Origin: Olsenella_K sp036454645
Lineage (GTDB): Bacteria; Actinomycetota; Coriobacteriia; Coriobacteriales; Atopobiaceae
Reading direction: 5' to 3'
DNA length: 64,000 bases
Assembly (NCBI GenBank): GCA_036454645.1
Contig: JAZHSQ010000007.1
Coordinates: 1 to 64,000 of the forward strand
The notes under the pieces: generated by a model
The model's database searches: none
What the model was told of the DNA's origin: nothing
The model's input: only the letters and a program-made list of their open reading frames with translations
Position numbers and translations under genes: made by a program
In this document: one piece after another, positions 35,132 through 44,774 of the stretch
Layout of the letters: the number at the start of each line of letters is the position of its first letter
Numbering within the stretch: the stretch's first letter is position 1

Positions 35132-37748
35132 AGAGGGCGCCACGGCCGAGGGCTGCGCGCGCGCCGCGGGCGAGAGGGGCGCGCAGGCCGCGGACGCCGC
35201 CTGGGTGCGGCTGCCCGCGCGCTTCGGCGTCGGCGCGCGCAGGGAGGTGCGCGTCAAGGACGACCTCCTCGCCCGCGTGCTCGCCGGCGAGGTCCTCCTG
35301 CTCTTCGACGGGGCGATGGGCACCCAGCTCCAGGAGCGCGGCATGGCAGCAGGCGAGCTGCCGGAGCTGCTGTGCCTCACCGACCCCGCGCTCGTGACGG
35401 ACGTCCACGCCTCCTACGTGCGCGCGGGGGCCGACGTCGTCACCACCAACACCTTCGGCGCCTGCCGGCAGAAGCTCGCGGGCAAGGCCGGCGTCGAGGA
35501 GGTCTTCCGCGCCGCCGTGGCCTGCGCCCGGGCGGCCCGCCCGCGCTACGTTGCCGCCGACATCGGCCCCACCGGCTCGCTGCTGGAGCCCATGGGCACC
35601 CTGCCCTTCGAGCAGGCCTACGACCTCTTTGCGGAGGAGGCGCTGGCGGCCGAGGCGGCGGGCGCGGACCTCGTCGTCGTCGAGACGATGGCCGACCTCT
35701 CCGAGGCCAGGGCCGCCGTGCTCGCCTGCAAGGAGATGACCTCCCTGCCCGTCTTCTGCACGATGACCTTCGGCGAGGACGGCCGCACCTTCCTGGGCAC
35801 CACGCCCGAGGTGGCCGCCGCGACCCTCTCCGCCCTCGGCGCGGACGTCGTCGGCATCAACTGCTCGCTCGGCCCCGCCGAGGTGGCGCCGCTCGTCGAG
35901 CGCATGCTCCCCTGGAGCCGCGTCCCCGTGATGGCCCAGGCCAACGCGGGCCTGCCCGTCGTCGTGGACGGCGAGACCACCTACGGCGTGGGGGTCGAGG
36001 AGTACGCGCGGGCCGTGGCCGGCATGCTCGACGCCGGCGTCACCGTGGTGGGCGGCTGCTGCGGCACCACGCCCGCCTACGTGGCGGCCGAGCGCGCCCT
36101 CCTCGACGAGCGCGAGCCCCGGCCCCGCGAGGCGCGCCGCGACTTCGTGGTCGCCAGCTCGCAGGAGCTCTGCGCCCTCGGCGCGGGCGACGTGGGCGTC
36201 ATCGGCGAGAGGATCAACCCCACGGGCAAGAGGCGCATGAAGGAGGCCCTGCGCTCGGGCAACCTCGACTACGTGATGGGCCTCGCCATCGAGCAGACCG
36301 AGGCCGGCGCCCAGATCCTCGACGTCAACGCCGGCCTGCCCGAGATCGACGAGCGCGCGACGATGCTGCGCCTCGTGGACGACCTCCCCGGCGTCACCGG
36401 CCTGCCGCTGCAGATCGACTCCGCCGTGCCCGCGACCGTCGAGGCGGCGGTCAGGCGCTACGCCGGCAAGGCCCTCGTCAACTCCACCAACGGCCGCCGC
36501 GACACGATGGCCGCCGTGATCCCCGTCGCCGCCCACTACGGCTGCGCCCTCGTGGGCCTCACGATCGACGAGGAGGGCATCCCCCGGACCGCCGAGGGGC
36601 GCCTCGCCATCGCGCGCAGGATCGTGGAGGAGGCCGGGCGCTGGGGGATCCCCCACGAGGACGTGGCGATCGACTGCCTGGCCATGGCGGCCTCGACCGA
36701 CCAGGAGGCCCCGCGGGCCATCCTCGACGGCATCCGCCTCGTGAAGCGCGAGCTGCCCGGCGTGCGCACGGTGCTCGGCGTCTCCAACATCAGCTTCGGG
36801 CTGCCCTTCCGCCCGCTCGTGAACGCGACCTTCCTCGCCGCGGCCTTCTCCGCCGGCCTCGACCTCGCGATCGTGAACCCAACGCAGCAGCGGATGATGG
36901 ACGTGGTCAGCTCCTGGCGCGTGCTCTCCGGCGAGGACGAGAGCGCCCAGGCCTACGTGGCCGCCTACGCGGACAGGACCGACGCCCCCGCGCGCCCCGC
37001 GGCCGCCGCGGGCGAGAAGGGCGCGGGGCCGTCAGGCGCCGCGGGCACGGACGCCGGCGCAGGCAGGGACGTCGCCGCCGGAGGGGCCGCCTCGAGCCCG
37101 GACGCAGCCGGGCCTGCGGGCGAGCTCGAGCGCAGGGCCTTCGACCTCGTGCTCTCGGGGCGCAAGGGTCCCATGCCCGAGGTCGTGCGCGGGCTGCTCG
37201 CCGACCACGACGCGATGTACTGCATAAACGAGGTCCTCATCCCCGCCCTCGACGAGGTGGGCGACCGCTTCGAGCGCGGCCGGTTCTTCCTGCCGCAGCT
37301 CATGGCCTCCGCCGAGACCGCCAAGGCCGGCTTCAACGAGATCAAGGCCCACCAGTCCGGCGCGGGCGAAGGCGTCGCCCCCAAGGGGAAGGTCGCGCTC
37401 GCCACCGTGAAGGGCGACATCCACGACATCGGCAAGAACATCGTGAGGATGCTGCTCGAGAACTACGGCTACGACGTGATCGACCTGGGGCGCGACGTGG
37501 ACCCGCAGGACTTCTGCGACGCGGTCGTCCGCGACCACGTGCCGCTCGCCGGCCTCTCCGCGCTCATGACCGCGACCGTGCCGGCGATGGCCGAGACGAT
37601 CGCGCTGCTGCGCGAGCAGGCGCCCTGGTGCAAGGTCATGGTCGGCGGCGCCGTCCTCAACCCCGAGTACGCCGAGATGGTCGGCGCGGACTTCTACGCC
37701 AAGGACGCCAACGAGTCCGCCCGCATAGCGGAGAGGGTCCTGGGCTAG
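35115..37748 (+). CDS. metH: B12-dependent methionine synthase without activation domain
   Basis: An 877-residue enzyme transferring methyl from methyl-THF to homocysteine. The homocysteine barrel has zinc ligands in GINCSLGP and GGCCGTTP. The pterin domain contains VGVIGERINPTGK. The cobalamin module has GDIHDIGKN (His ligand near residue 770) and VGGAVLNPEYA. The C-terminal reactivation domain of E. coli MetH is absent and is encoded by the overlapping gene before it. An Ala/Gly-rich linker (about 630-670) with GEKGAGPSG interrupts the junction before the cobalamin cap. Confidence 0.95.
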   Translation: MASDTEEGATAEGCARAAGERGAQAADAAWVRLPARFGVGARREVRVKDDLLARVLAGEVLLLFDGAMGTQLQERGMAAGELPELLCLTDPALVTDVHASYVRAGADVVTTNTFGACRQKLAGKAGVEEVFRAAVACARAARPRYVAADIGPTGSLLEPMGTLPFEQAYDLFAEEALAAEAAGADLVVVETMADLSEARAAVLACKEMTSLPVFCTMTFGEDGRTFLGTTPEVAAATLSALGADVVGINCSLGPAEVAPLVERMLPWSRVPVMAQANAGLPVVVDGETTYGVGVEEYARAVAGMLDAGVTVVGGCCGTTPAYVAAERALLDEREPRPREARRDFVVASSQELCALGAGDVGVIGERINPTGKRRMKEALRSGNLDYVMGLAIEQTEAGAQILDVNAGLPEIDERATMLRLVDDLPGVTGLPLQIDSAVPATVEAAVRRYAGKALVNSTNGRRDTMAAVIPVAAHYGCALVGLTIDEEGIPRTAEGRLAIARRIVEEAGRWGIPHEDVAIDCLAMAASTDQEAPRAILDGIRLVKRELPGVRTVLGVSNISFGLPFRPLVNATFLAAAFSAGLDLAIVNPTQQRMMDVVSSWRVLSGEDESAQAYVAAYADRTDAPARPAAAAGEKGAGPSGAAGTDAGAGRDVAAGGAASSPDAAGPAGELERRAFDLVLSGRKGPMPEVVRGLLADHDAMYCINEVLIPALDEVGDRFERGRFFLPQLMASAETAKAGFNEIKAHQSGAGEGVAPKGKVALATVKGDIHDIGKNIVRMLLENYGYDVIDLGRDVDPQDFCDAVVRDHVPLAGLSALMTATVPAMAETIALLREQAPWCKVMVGGAVLNPEYAEMVGADFYAKDANESARIAERVLG

Positions 37749-37771
37749 GCCGTAGGCGCGGCGGCCGCCGA

Positions 37772-37800
37772 GCCCTGCCCGCGACCGCCGCCGGCAGGGC
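37772..37800. terminator. bidirectional terminator
   Basis: GCCCTGCC (37772-37779) pairs with GGCAGGGC (37793-37800) between the converging metH and ATPase genes. Confidence 0.7.
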
Positions 37801-39245
37801 TAGGTCGCGAGCAGGCGGCGCACGTCGTCCTCGTCGAGCCGGACGCTCGGGGCGCCCGTGACCTCGAGCTCGTAGAGCGCGTGCGCCGCGAGGTGCTCGG
37901 CCGCCTGCTCGAGCTCCCTGCAGCCGGGGGTGCCCTCGAAGCGCGAGACCACGCGGTCCACGGCGCCCTCGGTGAGCTCGAGCTCCCCGGCGCGCATGCC
38001 CAGGTGCCCAAGGACCTTGGGCAGGGCGTAGTCCGTGAAGATCACGCGCTTCTCCTCCGGGGAGTAGTCGTCGATCCTGATCACGGAGAAGCGCGACAGC
38101 AGAGGCCCGGAGATCCTGGAGAGGTCGTTGGCCGTGGCGATGGGGTAGACCCCGCCGGTGGGAATCTGGCACTCCACGTAGTTGTCGGTGAACCCCAGGT
38201 TGTCGAAGAGGGTGAGCAGGGCGTCGGCGGCGGACCCCGAGGCCGAGGCGTCGTTGGCCTTGTCGAGCTCGTTCACGACGAAGACCAGGTTGGAGCCGCC
38301 GGCGCGCACGAAGGACTCCATGATGCGGCCCGGCATCGCGTTGGAGTAGATGCGCGGGCTGCCCGTGAGGGCGCTCGGGTCCCGGATCGAGCTCATGTCG
38401 AGGACCGCCCACGGCAGCCTGAGGATGCGCGCCACCGCATAGGCCACCCGGGACTTGCCGGTGCCGGGCGGCCCCACGAGCAGGAGCCCGTAGAACGGCA
38501 GCGCGTGCGTGCGGTTAATCTGGATGACGGTCTCGACGACGCGCTGCTTGACCACGTCGAGGCCATAGAGCTCCTCGTCCAGGACGCGACGCGCCTCGCG
38601 CGGGTCGACGTGCTCGAAGTAGGCGTCCTGCCACTGGACGGCCATCATGAGCGAGAGGGCGCGCATGGCGTGGCGCTTCTCGTCCTTGCCGGCGGTTCCG
38701 TCGCGCGCGAGCGCCAGGTTCTGGTATGCCCAGTCCCGGACGTTTGCGGGCAGCGTGTCCTCCATGCAGGAGAGGAACTCCGCCGCCTCCTCCGGGCGCG
38801 AGAAGGACAGCGGCGCCGGCTGGGGCCGCTCCTCCCGCCGGGGCTGCGGGCGCGCCGTGCGCAGGCGGCGAACCATGGTGGCGAGCAGGTTGGGGCTCAT
38901 CGGGCGCAGCGACTCCCCCTGGGGGATCCGCCTCAGCGCCGATACGTCCCCCACGGCGAGCGACCCCGCCTCCAGGACGCCCGTGACCTCGATGCCCACG
39001 TGTTTGTCGGCCAGGTCCGCGAGGAGCCTGCCGAAGCGGGCGTCGAGGTGGGTGAGCGGCATCACGTGCAGGTGGCGCCCCGCGTCCTTGAACTCGAGCG
39101 AGAAGGACTCGCCGTCGCGCACGAAGTCCGCGGCGAGGCCGCCGCGCGAGAGGGCCTCCGCGACGAGGGAGGCCTCGGGCGAGCCCTCCGGGACGGCGAC
39201 GCGCGCAATCGGGGCGTCCGCCCCCACGTCGCCCAGCTGGTCCAT
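37800..39245 (-). CDS. Lon-like AAA+ ATPase lacking the protease domain
   Basis: A 481-residue protein. The C-terminal half is a AAA+ module very like that of Lon: LDEELYGLDVVKQRVVE, Walker A LLVGPPGTGKS, then SNAMPGRIMESFVRAGG and Walker B LVFVVNELDKA, with an ISGPLLSRFSVI arginine-finger region. After the AAA lid the protein stops; the Ser-Lys protease domain of Lon is missing. The N-terminal 170 residues do not resemble the Lon substrate domain and may be a new adaptor. It probably unfolds or remodels a protein partner. It sits 26 bases after an ABC exporter gene. Confidence 0.85.
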   Translation of the reverse strand: MDQLGDVGADAPIARVAVPEGSPEASLVAEALSRGGLAADFVRDGESFSLEFKDAGRHLHVMPLTHLDARFGRLLADLADKHVGIEVTGVLEAGSLAVGDVSALRRIPQGESLRPMSPNLLATMVRRLRTARPQPRREERPQPAPLSFSRPEEAAEFLSCMEDTLPANVRDWAYQNLALARDGTAGKDEKRHAMRALSLMMAVQWQDAYFEHVDPREARRVLDEELYGLDVVKQRVVETVIQINRTHALPFYGLLLVGPPGTGKSRVAYAVARILRLPWAVLDMSSIRDPSALTGSPRIYSNAMPGRIMESFVRAGGSNLVFVVNELDKANDASASGSAADALLTLFDNLGFTDNYVECQIPTGGVYPIATANDLSRISGPLLSRFSVIRIDDYSPEEKRVIFTDYALPKVLGHLGMRAGELELTEGAVDRVVSRFEGTPGCRELEQAAEHLAAHALYELEVTGAPSVRLDEDDVRRLLAT

Positions 39246-39271
39246 GAGATCCCCCTTCGACGCCTGGGAGG

Positions 39272-41053
39272 CTAGGCCCGCCCGTCCCCGAACTGCATCC
39301 GATAGTAGTGCGCGTAGGTGCCGCCGCGGGCGAGCAGCTCCTCGTGGGTGCCCCGCTCGGACACGCGGCCGGCGTCGATGGTCACGATCTCGTCGGCGTC
39401 CTTGATGGTCGAGAGCCTGTGGGCGATCACGATCGTGGTGCGGCCGTGGGCGAGGTCGGCGAGGGACTGCTGGACCGCGGCCTCGCTCTCGTTGTCGAGC
39501 GCGCTCGTGGCCTCGTCGAAGATCAGGATCGGCGGGTTCTTGAGGAAGACGCGGGCGATCGCGATGCGCTGCTTCTGGCCGCCGGACAGTCGCGTGCCGC
39601 GCTGGCCGACCTCGGTCTCGTAGCCCTCGGGCAAGTCGCGGACGAAGTCCTCCACGTGGGCGCGCCGGCCGGCCTCGCGGATCTCCTCGAGGGTCGCGTC
39701 GGGGTTGCCGTAGGCGATGTTGTCGGCCACGCTGCCGTCGAAGAGGTAGACGTCCTGCTGCACGAGGCCGATCGCCTGGCGCAGCGACTCCTGCGTCACG
39801 GAGCGCACGTCCTGGCCGTCTATCAGGATCTGTCCGGAGTCCACGTCGTAGAAGCGCGGCAGCAGCGAGCAGGTCGTGGACTTGCCGCCGCCCGACGGCC
39901 CGACCAGCGCGATCGTCTCGCCCGGGCGGATCTTGAGGTTGAGGTCGGAGATGACGGGCTCGCCCTCCACGTAGGAGAAGCTCACGTGGCGGTACTCGAC
40001 GGCGCCCTCGGTGACCTCGAGCGGGCGCGCGTCGGGGGCGTCCTGGATGTCGGGCTGGGTGTCGAGTACCTCGACGAAGCGCGCGAAGCCCGCCACGGCC
40101 TTCTGGAAGGTCTCGGTGAAGTTCAGGATGTTGGTGATCGGGTTGGTGAAGAGCGAGACGTAGAGCGCGAAGGTCGCGAGGTCCGCGGCCTCCATCTGCC
40201 CGCGGGCGATCAGCCAGCCGCCGAAGACCACGATGGCGACGTTCAGGAAGCCCATCATGACGGCGATGGCGGCCTGGTAGACGCCCATGGCGTGGTACAT
40301 CCTCGTCTTGGAGGCGAGGTAGGCGTCGTTGGACGCGCGGAACTTGGAGCGCTCCAGGTCCTCGGCGGCGAAGCTCTTGACCACGCGCACGCCCTCGAGC
40401 GAGTCCTCCAGGCGCGAGTTGACGCCGGAGATGCGCACGCGGTTCTCGGAGTAGACCTCGCGCATGCGCACGTTGGCCACCACGTCCAGGGCGACCAGGG
40501 CGACGAGGACCACGGCGAGCACCAGCGTGAGGGGCACGTTGATGGTTCCCAGGATCACGAAGGAGCCCACGATCTCCACGACGCCGATCAGCAGGAACTC
40601 CGGGCCGTGGTGGGCGGTCTCGGAGATGTCGAACAGGTCGCTCACCAGGCGGCTCACGAGGTCGCCGCTCTTGTTGCGGTCGAAGTAGGAGAAGCTCATG
40701 CGCTCGTAGGCGTCGAAGAGGTCCTCGCGCATGCGGCTCTCCATGCGCGCGCCCATCACGTGGCCCCAGAAGACCACGAAGTAGCGGCTCGCGAAGCGCA
40801 CGAGGTACATCGCGACCAGCCCCACGAGCAGGTAGCCGAGGGCGCCGAGGATGGCGTCGGGCCCCTCCGTGAAGACGCCCCTCGTCAGGGTGCGCAGGAT
40901 CTGCGGGAAGGCGAGGTCGATCCCCGCCACCAGCACCGCGCAGACGATGTCGCCCACGAACAGGTGCATCTGCCCCTCGTAGTAGCCGAGGAAGGTGCGC
41001 AGCAGCCCGCGCCCCCTCCTTCTCCCCCTGGTCCCGGCCTTGCTCCCAGCCAT
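39272..41053 (-). CDS. ABC exporter, fused membrane and ATPase domains
   Basis: A 593-residue half-transporter that should work as a homodimer. Six membrane helices (about 25-330) precede the ATPase with Walker A LVGPSGGGKST, signature LSGGQKQRIAIA, Walker B ILIFDEATSALD and the switch His in IAHRLSTIK. It belongs to the MsbA/LmrA-like multidrug or lipid exporters; substrate unknown. AAAGGCGGG precedes the ATG. The Lon-like ATPase follows closely and may be co-expressed. Confidence 0.93.
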   Translation of the reverse strand: MAGSKAGTRGRRRGRGLLRTFLGYYEGQMHLFVGDIVCAVLVAGIDLAFPQILRTLTRGVFTEGPDAILGALGYLLVGLVAMYLVRFASRYFVVFWGHVMGARMESRMREDLFDAYERMSFSYFDRNKSGDLVSRLVSDLFDISETAHHGPEFLLIGVVEIVGSFVILGTINVPLTLVLAVVLVALVALDVVANVRMREVYSENRVRISGVNSRLEDSLEGVRVVKSFAAEDLERSKFRASNDAYLASKTRMYHAMGVYQAAIAVMMGFLNVAIVVFGGWLIARGQMEAADLATFALYVSLFTNPITNILNFTETFQKAVAGFARFVEVLDTQPDIQDAPDARPLEVTEGAVEYRHVSFSYVEGEPVISDLNLKIRPGETIALVGPSGGGKSTTCSLLPRFYDVDSGQILIDGQDVRSVTQESLRQAIGLVQQDVYLFDGSVADNIAYGNPDATLEEIREAGRRAHVEDFVRDLPEGYETEVGQRGTRLSGGQKQRIAIARVFLKNPPILIFDEATSALDNESEAAVQQSLADLAHGRTTIVIAHRLSTIKDADEIVTIDAGRVSERGTHEELLARGGTYAHYYRMQFGDGRA

Positions 41054-41384
41054 GTGCCCGCCTTTCGGGCGCCCTCCCCGGTCCTCGGCCAGCCGCGCGC
41101 GTTGCGCCGGCCGCCCGCGCGCCCTGCGTCCGGGTGCCAGCCGCGTGCCAGGGCGGCCGGCGGCCTTCCGCGCCCGCCGGGGAGCGATACGCCATCCGAT
41201 GACTCTCATTTTTCGTTTCCCATGGCAGGGTACTACAAAGTCGCGCGGAGCTAACCGGGAGGGCGCCCCTCGTGGACGTTTCGCGCACGCCGCGCACGGG
41301 GCGGGAGGGACCGCGCGCCAGAGTCCGGCGCCTGGGCGAGAAGGACCTCGCGCCAGGGCGGGCGGCGCGCGGCGGCGATGCCCC
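41054..41384. other. spacer upstream of the ABC exporter, no gene
   Basis: An AT-richer patch (41205-41255) in an otherwise GC-rich spacer contains a possible minus-strand promoter: TTAGCT (41254-41249), 16 bases, TACCCT (41232-41227). One GAGAAGGAC word lies at 41338-41346. No gene is recognised. Confidence 0.35.
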
Positions 41385-41933
41385 CTAGCCCCCGACGGCG
41401 TCGAGGCCGCCCGGGACCGCAGACGCGTCCATGGCGCCGCCCGAGCCCTCCGGGCTCTCCGACACCTCGACCCAGAGGCGGTGCGGCAGGCAGACGACCT
41501 GCTCCCCCACCTCGGAGACCCGGCCCTGGCCCACGCAGTCGTGGCCCCTGCAGTCGGCGTCGGCGACGCGCACGGTCCCGCCCTCCACCACGACAACGTT
41601 GTAGCCGAGGGAGGTCTCCACCCGCAGCTCCTGGTCCTCGGCGAGGTCGAGGGCGTAGACGTCGCCGTCCGCGTCGTGCACGACGGCCCAGCGCCCCCGG
41701 GCCCGCGGCGCGGCGAGCCGGCTCGCCGCGATCGCGGCCGCGACGAGGAGGGCGACCACGACCGCGGCTACCACGTGGCGGCGGCCGCGGCGGGGCGCGC
41801 CGCCCGGCGCGGTGCCGGGCGCTGTGCCGGGCGCGGTGCCGGGCGCGGTGCCGTCCGCGGTGCCGCTCGCGGCAGCCGCCCCGCCGTCGGAGCGCCCGCG
41901 CCGCTCCCGCACGTCCCTCGCGTCGAGCGCCAT
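41385..41933 (-). CDS. membrane-anchored NusG domain II protein
   Basis: A 182-residue protein. A low-complexity N-terminus contains TAPG four times, encoded by a 12-bp DNA repeat. One membrane helix (about 54-74) and an extracellular NusG-domain-II fold follow, recognisable from YNVVVVEGGTVRVADADC and CVGQGRVSEVGEQVVCLPHR. Such small proteins often sit beside ApbE and flavin electron-transfer genes, as here. Its role there is unknown; the paired Cys could form a disulfide. Confidence 0.8.
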   Translation of the reverse strand: MALDARDVRERRGRSDGGAAAASGTADGTAPGTAPGTAPGTAPGGAPRRGRRHVVAAVVVALLVAAAIAASRLAAPRARGRWAVVHDADGDVYALDLAEDQELRVETSLGYNVVVVEGGTVRVADADCRGHDCVGQGRVSEVGEQVVCLPHRLWVEVSESPEGSGGAMDASAVPGGLDAVGG

Positions 41934-41946
41934 CTCGCCTCCTCCC

Positions 41947-43056
41947 CTACAGGACCACGAAGCCGGAGCCCGGCGTGGTCGTGACGGTGCCGTCCGCGCC
42001 CTCGAGCAGGGCGCCCTCGATCGCGGGCTCCGCCTCCGCGAGCGAGAGCGCGGCGTCGCGGCCGAGCAGGAACAGGATGGTGGCGTACGCGTCGCCGTCG
42101 ACGGAGCGCTCGGAGAGGATCGACGAGCTCACGAGGTCGCTCTGGGCGGGCATGCCCGTCCTCGGGTCCAGGATGTGCCAGTAGGCGACGCCGTCCTTCT
42201 CGAACCTGCGCTCGTAGAGTCCGGAGGTCACGACGGAGCGCCCTGAGCACTCGACGTAGGCGCTGACCTCCTGCGAGGAGGAGCCGGAGCCGTCGCCCGA
42301 GCCGGAGCCGTCGCCAGAGCCGGAGCCGGCGGCCGAGCCGTCACCGGAGCGGGCGTTGGGGTCGCGGACGCCGACCCTCCAGGCCTCCCCGGAGGGCTTG
42401 GAGCCCAGGGCGTAGACGTTGCCCCCCAGGTTCAGGATCCCGCTCGTGACGCCGTGCTCCGAGAGGAGCGAGTCGAGGTCGTCGGCGATGTAGCCCTTCG
42501 CGATGCCTCCCAGGTCGACCATGGCCTCGGGGTCGGCGAGGCGCACCTTGCGCCCGCTCACGGAGACGCCCTGCCAGCCCACGTGGGAGACGGCGGCCTC
42601 GATGGCGGCGTCCTCGGGGCGCACCCCCTCGTCGAAGTCCCACAGCAGCGAGACCGAGCCGATGGTGACGTCGAAGAGGCCGCCGGAGGCCTCCGAGTAC
42701 GCGAGGGAGCGCTCGATGACGTCGGCCGTCTCCTGGGCGACCTCGACCTCCTGGCCCCCCGCGTGGTTTATCCGCCAGACGTCGGTGCCCTCGGTCCTGG
42801 CGTCGAGGATCCCCTCGAAGTAGGAGCACCTGTCCCGGGCGAGGTCGAGCATCGCCTGCGTGCAGTAGGCGCGCAGGTCGACGATGGTGTCGAACGCGAA
42901 GAAGGTGGACTGGGACATCCCCCGGGCGGGGCCGGCGGCGGCCGAGCAGCCGGCGAGCGCGGCGGACGCTCCGGCTACGGCGAGCGAGCAGCACGCCCCG
43001 GCGCCGAGGCGCAGGAGGCCGCGGCGCGTGAGGCAGCCGCGTCCGCGCCCGCTCAC
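41947..43056 (-). CDS. apbE: FAD:protein FMN transferase, Tat-type lipoprotein
   Basis: A 369-residue ApbE protein that attaches FMN to Thr/Ser of exported flavoproteins. The N-terminus has a twin-arginine stretch (TRRGLLRLG) and a lipobox (AALAGC), so it is likely exported folded and lipid-anchored. The catalytic part shows DVTIGSVSLLWDF, the VDLGGIAKGYIADDL motif and GGNVYALGSKP. A Gly/Ser/Asp linker of about 20 residues (near 240) is inserted. The start is the GTG that overlaps the upstream TGA as GTGA. The flavoprotein substrate is not in this window. Confidence 0.92.
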   Translation of the reverse strand: MSGRGRGCLTRRGLLRLGAGACCSLAVAGASAALAGCSAAAGPARGMSQSTFFAFDTIVDLRAYCTQAMLDLARDRCSYFEGILDARTEGTDVWRINHAGGQEVEVAQETADVIERSLAYSEASGGLFDVTIGSVSLLWDFDEGVRPEDAAIEAAVSHVGWQGVSVSGRKVRLADPEAMVDLGGIAKGYIADDLDSLLSEHGVTSGILNLGGNVYALGSKPSGEAWRVGVRDPNARSGDGSAAGSGSGDGSGSGDGSGSSSQEVSAYVECSGRSVVTSGLYERRFEKDGVAYWHILDPRTGMPAQSDLVSSSILSERSVDGDAYATILFLLGRDAALSLAEAEPAIEGALLEGADGTVTTTPGSGFVVL

Positions 43057-44630
43057 CCGCGCCCCCCGGCGCGGGCGACGATCTCGCGCGCCTCCCGGGG
43101 CGACCAGCCGTTGCACGCCCAGCTCGGCATGCCGTCGACGACCTGGCAGACGAGCCACTCCACGGCGTCGAAGCTCCTCTCGTCCGGGCAGGCCCCGCGG
43201 TCGAAGAGCTCCCAGACGATCTCGTCCACGCCCATGCCCACGTGCAGGCACTCCTGGACGAAGCCGAGGACGTCGTTGGCGTAGGTGTAGTCGTCCTCGC
43301 CGTCCGGGACGTGGGCGTCGAGGTAGCGCGTGAGCGCGCGCATGGGCGGCTGGTCGAGCGACCAGCCGAAGTAGTCCGTCAGGTGGTCGAAGAGGTCGTC
43401 GGGCACCGGGCGCGGCGGCAGCGCGCTCCTGCGCTCCAGGAGCGAGCGGAGGCCCGGACCCAGCTCGCGGCCGGGGTAGCCGTCGTCGCGCTCCGAGTCG
43501 TCCGGGTGCCACAGGCCCGTGAGCTCGCACCAGTTGTCCTTGGCCAACGTGTACTCCACGAGGTAGCAGCCGTCCGGCGCGTCCACGACCTCGTAGTTCA
43601 CGGCGTCCGGGACGGCGCGCCAGCGTGCGAGCAGCTCGTTGGAGACCTGGCTCGCCTCGTGCGGGCGGGGCCCCTCGATCCCGTTGCGGGCGAAGTAGGC
43701 GACGCACTCGCGCGAGACCTCCGCGAGGCGCGCCACGCCGCGCAGGCGCAGGAGCTCCTCGGCGAACTCGACCGGCTGGACGGAGACGGCGCGCTCGGGC
43801 GCCGCCGCGTGCGCGCCGAGCGGCGAGGCCGGCGCGTGCAGGCCCAGGCGGTGCAGGCGGCAGGCCCGCTCGCGCGCCCGGCCCGCGAGGCCGGCGAGGG
43901 CGCCCCTGTGCTGGCCGGCGGGCATGCCCCTGACGCCCGCCAGCACGGGCTCGCTCGGGCGGGGCAGGTCGGGCGGGGCCGCGGGCACGCCCGCGACGGC
44001 CGCCTGGGCGCACGACGCGGCGGCGCGGGACCTCAGCTGCTCCGCGTGGCCCCAGCTGCCGTAGCGCATCTCGCGGACGGCGCGCACGAAGGTGCGGGCG
44101 TCGCTCACGAGCCCGCCGGTCGCGCGACGGCGCGCGAGCTCCGCGCGCAGGAGGGCGCGCGTGTCGTCGCCGACGGCGATCCTGGGCTCCACGAGGACGC
44201 CGGCGTAGGTGATCTTGTCGCCGAAGGGGATCAGCGCCGTCCTCACGAAGGCGGGCTCCTTGCTCACGACCTCCCAGGGCTCCTCGTTGATGCCCGCCAC
44301 CACGAAGCCCATGCCCTCGCCGAGCAGCACGCTCTGCCCCAGCCCGTCGCGGACGACCGAGAAGGTCCCGTAGAGGCCCTGGCCCCAGCGGCGCAGCTCC
44401 TGCACGTCGGCGGCGGGCAGGTCGGCAGGGTTCTCGCGCGCGAAGTCGTCGATGGTCGAGCGGTCCTCGTCCCAGACGTACTTCATGAGGCTGGCCTGGA
44501 CCTCCGGGTCGGGCTCGAAGGCGCCCCCGGGGTAGAGCTCGTCGGTGAGGTCGAGCCGGATCGCGGCGAAGTCGTAGAGCGCCCACAGCAGCTCGACGAG
44601 CCGCTGGTACTGCTCCGTCGAGAGGATCAT
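43053..44630 (-). CDS. large hypothetical protein coupled to apbE
   Basis: A 525-residue soluble protein beginning MILSTEQYQRLVELLWALYD behind GGAGG. It has no membrane segment. Features include an Ala/Arg-rich middle (about 205-285), Trp- and acidic-rich blocks (KDNWCELTGLWHPDDSERDD) and a C-terminal WELFDRGACPDERSFDAVEW. I do not recognise the family. Its stop overlaps apbE, so the two are co-translated; this could mean a role in flavin supply or merely shared expression. Confidence 0.7.
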   Translation of the reverse strand: MILSTEQYQRLVELLWALYDFAAIRLDLTDELYPGGAFEPDPEVQASLMKYVWDEDRSTIDDFARENPADLPAADVQELRRWGQGLYGTFSVVRDGLGQSVLLGEGMGFVVAGINEEPWEVVSKEPAFVRTALIPFGDKITYAGVLVEPRIAVGDDTRALLRAELARRRATGGLVSDARTFVRAVREMRYGSWGHAEQLRSRAAASCAQAAVAGVPAAPPDLPRPSEPVLAGVRGMPAGQHRGALAGLAGRARERACRLHRLGLHAPASPLGAHAAAPERAVSVQPVEFAEELLRLRGVARLAEVSRECVAYFARNGIEGPRPHEASQVSNELLARWRAVPDAVNYEVVDAPDGCYLVEYTLAKDNWCELTGLWHPDDSERDDGYPGRELGPGLRSLLERRSALPPRPVPDDLFDHLTDYFGWSLDQPPMRALTRYLDAHVPDGEDDYTYANDVLGFVQECLHVGMGVDEIVWELFDRGACPDERSFDAVEWLVCQVVDGMPSWACNGWSPREAREIVARAGGRG

Positions 44631-44774
44631 CGCCGCCTCCTTCGCCCTTTGCCGACCGCCCGGGTCCCTTGCGCCCGGCCCCCGCGCGGGGCCGTCGCCT
44701 TCGGCACATCATATACCGAGCGCCGGCCCCGCCCGCACCGGCGCGGCCGACGGACGGGGCGGGCGCAGACGGCC

